A stretch of 64,000 nucleotides of DNA from Rhizomicrobium sp. (lineage in GTDB: Bacteria; Pseudomonadota; Alphaproteobacteria; Micropepsales; Micropepsaceae), in assembly GCA_037200385.1 (NCBI GenBank), contig JBBCGL010000001.1, positions 3,115,418-3,179,417 on the forward strand, written 5' to 3'. Each line of letters starts with the position of its first letter. Within the stretch, counting starts at the first letter, position 1. This document shows positions 61,454 to 64,000 of the stretch, piece after piece. Below the pieces are notes generated by a model. The model ran no database searches and was not told where the DNA came from. It saw only the letters and a list, made by a program, of their open reading frames with translations. A program made the position numbers and the translations under genes.

Positions 61454-62632
61454 ATGACCGATCCGGTCGCCCCCGATCCCGTCACTTTGGCGCAGGCCCT
61501 GATCCGCTGTCCGTCGGTGACGCCGGAGGATGGCGGGGCGCTCGGCGTGCTGGAGGACGTGCTGAAGCCGCTGGGCTTTGCGTGTCACAGGCTGCGCTTC
61601 GAGGACGAAGGCGTGCCGGCGGTCGAGAACCTCTATGCGCGGATCGGGACGCAAGGGCCGAATTTCTGCTTTGCGGGGCACACCGACGTGGTGCCGCCGG
61701 GCGATGCCAGGCTGTGGCGGCACGATCCGTTCGGCGCGGCGATCGTGGACGGCACGCTCTATGGCCGCGGCGCGGTGGACATGAAATCGGCGGTGGCATG
61801 CTTCGCGGCGGCGGCCGAACGGTTCCTCGCGAGCGGCAAACCCTATGGCTCGATCAGCCTGCTGATCACCGGCGACGAAGAGGGGCCGACCAACGTCAAC
61901 GGCACGAAGAAGATGCTGGTGTGGCTGAAGGAGAACGGCGAGCGCCTCAGCCACTGCGTCGTCGGCGAGCCGACCGCGACCGCCGAGACCGGCGACGTCA
62001 TCAAGATCGGGCGGCGCGGCACGATGAACTGCAAGCTGCGCGTCACGGGCACGCAGGGTCATGTGGCGTATCCGCAGAGGGCGAACAATCCGATCCCGGC
62101 GCTGGCGGAACTGGTGACGCGGCTGTCGGATTGGAGGCTGGACGGCGGGACCGATCATTTCGATCCGTCGACGCTGGCCTTCACCACCATCGATGTCGGA
62201 AATCCCGCGACCAATGTGATTCCCGCCGATGTCCGCGCGGGATTCAACATCCGCTTCAACGACCGCCACACAAGCGCCGCGTTGATCGCGCATATCGAGG
62301 CCGAAGCCGCAGCGGTCGCCGGCGCCCGCGGCGTGGAGATCGATGTGAGCGCGCATGTCGGCGGCGAGCCGTTCCTCACCGCACCGGGCCCGTTCACCGC
62401 GCTGCTGAGCCGGGTGGCGACGGAGGCGACGGGGCGCGAACCCGAATTGTCGACCACCGGCGGCACCTCCGACGCGCGCTATATCAAGGATCACTGCCCG
62501 GTCGTCGAGCTGGGCCTGCCCGGCGGCACCATGCACAAGGCGGACGAGTGCGTGCCGGTGGCGCAGATCGAGAAGCTGACCGTGCTCTATGAGCGGCTGC
62601 TGGCCGCCTATTTCGCCGACCCGCCGGCATGA
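61454..62632 (+). CDS. dapE: Succinyl-diaminopimelate desuccinylase
   Basis: The 392-residue M20 metallopeptidase has the metal-binding [26 protein letters not shown], the catalytic Glu in [10 protein letters not shown], and [20 protein letters not shown] with the later ligands. It frees L,L-diaminopimelate for lysine and peptidoglycan. It is directly after dapD and overlaps murI by 4 nt (ATGA), so three cell-wall genes run together. Confidence 0.97.
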   Translation: MTDPVAPDPVTLAQALIRCPSVTPEDGGALGVLEDVLKPLGFACHRLRFEDEGVPAVENLYARIGTQGPNFCFAGHTDVVPPGDARLWRHDPFGAAIVDGTLYGRGAVDMKSAVACFAAAAERFLASGKPYGSISLLITGDEEGPTNVNGTKKMLVWLKENGERLSHCVVGEPTATAETGDVIKIGRRGTMNCKLRVTGTQGHVAYPQRANNPIPALAELVTRLSDWRLDGGTDHFDPSTLAFTTIDVGNPATNVIPADVRAGFNIRFNDRHTSAALIAHIEAEAAAVAGARGVEIDVSAHVGGEPFLTAPGPFTALLSRVATEATGREPELSTTGGTSDARYIKDHCPVVELGLPGGTMHKADECVPVAQIEKLTVLYERLLAAYFADPPA

Positions 62633-63444
62633 GCGATCCGCGCCCCATCGGCGTGTTCGATTCCGGCATGGGCGGGCTGACCGTGCTGCGGGCGCTGATC
62701 GCGCGGCTGCCGGGCGAGAGCTTCCTCTATCTGGGCGACACGGCGCGGCTGCCTTACGGCACCAAGAGCGCCGAGACGGTGCGGCGCTATGCGATCCAGG
62801 CGGCGCGGGCGCTGCAGGCGCGCGGCGTCAAGGCGGTGGTGATCGCCTGCAACACGGCGAGCGTGTCGGCGGAGGCGGTGGCGGAGTCTTTGGCGCCGCT
62901 GCCGGTGATCGGGGTGATCGCGCCCGGCGCGAAGGCCGCGCTGGCGGCGGCGCCGGAGGGACCGGTGGCGGTGATCGCGACCGAGACGACGGTGCGTGGC
63001 GGCGCCTATCGCGCGGCAATAAGGGCTTTGGGGTCGGACATTCCGATCGTGCAGCAGGCCTGTCCGTTGTTCGTGCCGCTGGCGGAGGAAGGGCTGGTCG
63101 AGGGGCCTATCGTCGACGCCATCGTCGCGCGCTACCTGGCGCCGGTCTTGGAGTCGATGCCGCGGCCCAAGGCGCTGCTGCTGGGCTGCACGCATTATCC
63201 GGTGCTGAAAGCGGCCATCGCGAAGGTCGCGGGGCCGGATATCAGTTTGGTCGACAGCGCGGTGACGGCGGCCGACGCGGTGGCGGCGATGCTGGACGAG
63301 GCGGGCCTCGCGCGTGCGGGTGGGGCGCGGACGCTCAGCTTCCTCGCCACCGATGCGCCGGACCGGTTTGCGCGGGCGGGGGAGATTTTCCTTGGGCAGG
63401 CGATCGATCCGGGGGCGGTGGAGCTGATCGATCTTCAGCCCTGA
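62629..63444 (+). CDS. murI: Glutamate racemase
   Basis: The 271-residue protein has the two catalytic cysteine motifs: [12 protein letters not shown] and [12 protein letters not shown]. It opens with [16 protein letters not shown] and has [15 protein letters not shown]. It makes D-glutamate for peptidoglycan. It overlaps dapE and ends convergently with truA, with an inverted repeat between them. Confidence 0.96.
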   Translation: MSDPRPIGVFDSGMGGLTVLRALIARLPGESFLYLGDTARLPYGTKSAETVRRYAIQAARALQARGVKAVVIACNTASVSAEAVAESLAPLPVIGVIAPGAKAALAAAPEGPVAVIATETTVRGGAYRAAIRALGSDIPIVQQACPLFVPLAEEGLVEGPIVDAIVARYLAPVLESMPRPKALLLGCTHYPVLKAAIAKVAGPDISLVDSAVTAADAVAAMLDEAGLARAGGARTLSFLATDAPDRFARAGEIFLGQAIDPGAVELIDLQP

Positions 63445-63445
63445 T

Positions 63446-63483
63446 TGTCATCCCGGGCGAGCGCAGCGAGACCCGGGATGACA
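63446..63483. terminator. Two-way terminator-like inverted repeat between murI and truA
   Basis: TGTCATCCCGGG (63446-63457) and CCCGGGATGACA (63472-63483) are perfect 12-bp arms around a 14-nt loop. It starts 1 nt after the murI stop and ends 1 nt before the truA stop, so it can end both transcripts. GTCATCCCGGG...CCCGGGATGAC is a common intergenic repeat type in alphaproteobacteria. Confidence 0.75.
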
Positions 63484-63484
63484 G

Positions 63485-64000
63485 TCAGGGGTAATCCACC
63501 CGCACCAGATACAGCCCATCCGGCGGCGCCACCGGGCCGCAGCGGGCGCGGTCTTTGGCGGCCAGCGCCTGCGCGAGGTCGCGCGGCCGCCATTTGCCTT
63601 CGCCGACCAGCTTCAGCGAGCCGACGATGGAGCGCACCTGGTGATGCAGGAAGGATCGCGCGGAGGCTTCGACGTGGATCTCGTCGGCGGCGCGGCGGAC
63701 GTCGAGGCGGTCCAGCGTCTTGACCGGCGATTTGGCCTGGCATTCGGCGGCGCGGAAGGTCGTGAAGTCGTGGGTGCCCAGAAGCGCCTGGGCGGCGTGG
63801 TGCATCGCGTCGGCGTCGAGGGCGTGGACGACGTGCCAGACCTTGCCGGCCTCCAGCACCGGCGGCGGGCGACGGGTGAGGATGCGGAAAAGATAATGCC
63901 GCGCGGTGGCGGAGAAGCGGGCGTGGAAATCCGGCGGCGCGACGGCGGCTTCGAGCACGGCGACGTTGGGGCGGACGAAATGGTTCAGCGCGTCGCGCAG
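63485..64000 (-). CDS. truA: TruA tRNA pseudouridine(38-40) synthase, C-terminal part (5' end beyond the window)
   Basis: At least 171 residues of the C-terminal part are present. The frame reads from the window edge through [62 protein letters not shown] and ends LYLVRVDYP. These match TruA, which makes pseudouridine at positions 38-40 of tRNA. The catalytic Asp lies in the missing N-terminal part. Confidence 0.95.
   Translation of the reverse strand: MRDALNHFVRPNVAVLEAAVAPPDFHARFSATARHYLFRILTRRPPPVLEAGKVWHVVHALDADAMHHAAQALLGTHDFTTFRAAECQAKSPVKTLDRLDVRRAADEIHVEASARSFLHHQVRSIVGSLKLVGEGKWRPRDLAQALAAKDRARCGPVAPPDGLYLVRVDYP

Overview
The window is high-GC chromosomal DNA from an alphaproteobacterium. 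The evidence is the block rpmH-rnpA-yidD-yidC-engB-argB followed by dapD-dapE-murI-truA, an imuA-imuB-dnaE2 mutagenesis cassette behind a GAAC-N7-GAAC LexA box of the alphaproteobacterial type, TonB-dependent receptors of the Caulobacter/Xanthomonas type, and DUF1036 and DUF2336 proteins. The genus cannot be fixed from sequence reading alone; a Rhizomicrobium- or Caulobacter-like soil organism is a guess.

Layout. 1-2.05 kb: the 5' part of a TonB-dependent receptor (minus strand) and a TetR regulator. 2.1-7.7 kb: the SOS cassette imuA-imuB-dnaE2. 7.8-16.7 kb: an envelope-glycan island with three multi-pass GT-C-like membrane proteins, one 1138-residue protein joining GH18-like, NodB deacetylase and GT2 synthase parts, and a GH84 N-acetylglucosaminidase-like enzyme; together they suggest making or trimming a GlcNAc polymer. 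16.7-29.7 kb: mostly metabolic and redox genes (epoxide hydrolase-like protein, CYP153-like P450, thiolase, WrbA, pirin, LysR regulator, a DsbA-NhaA fusion antiporter, a saccharopine dehydrogenase-like reductase and an FAD monooxygenase).

29.7-33.7 kb is the oddest part. An archaeal-type riboflavin synthase gene overlaps a gene in which an excisionase-type helix-turn-helix domain runs in frame into RibBX (DHBP synthase plus a GTP cyclohydrolase II-like domain that has lost its zinc cysteines). A separate, intact GTP cyclohydrolase II gene is divergent from it. Directly behind that gene lies a collapsed type II-C CRISPR-Cas locus: the last ~80 codons of cas9, the N-terminal ~60% of cas1, and an intact cas2. 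No CRISPR array is visible.

33.9-45.3 kb is a sugar-utilisation locus: LacI regulator, a large TonB receptor, two perfect 14-bp palindromes in the divergent control region, beta-phosphoglucomutase, MFS disaccharide permease, GH65 phosphorylase, and a secreted beta-helix protein resembling GH87 mycodextranase / alpha-1,3-glucanase. The set fits uptake and phosphorolysis of alpha-linked glucose disaccharides, possibly from fungal alpha-1,3-glucan. It ends at tRNA-Arg(ACG).

45.7-52.9 kb holds a lipoprotein, a dienelactone hydrolase-like enzyme, an S58 peptidase, gamma-glutamyltransferase, a Tam-like methyltransferase and an orphan histidine kinase. 53.0-64.0 kb is the conserved housekeeping block (L34, RNase P protein, YidD, YidC, EngB, ArgB, DapD, DapE, MurI, TruA) interleaved with DUF1036, DUF2336 and HAD phosphatase genes. 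Two related dispersed repeats (near 21.7 and 58.5 kb), a heptamer tandem repeat and several strong inverted repeats lie in the intergenic gaps.
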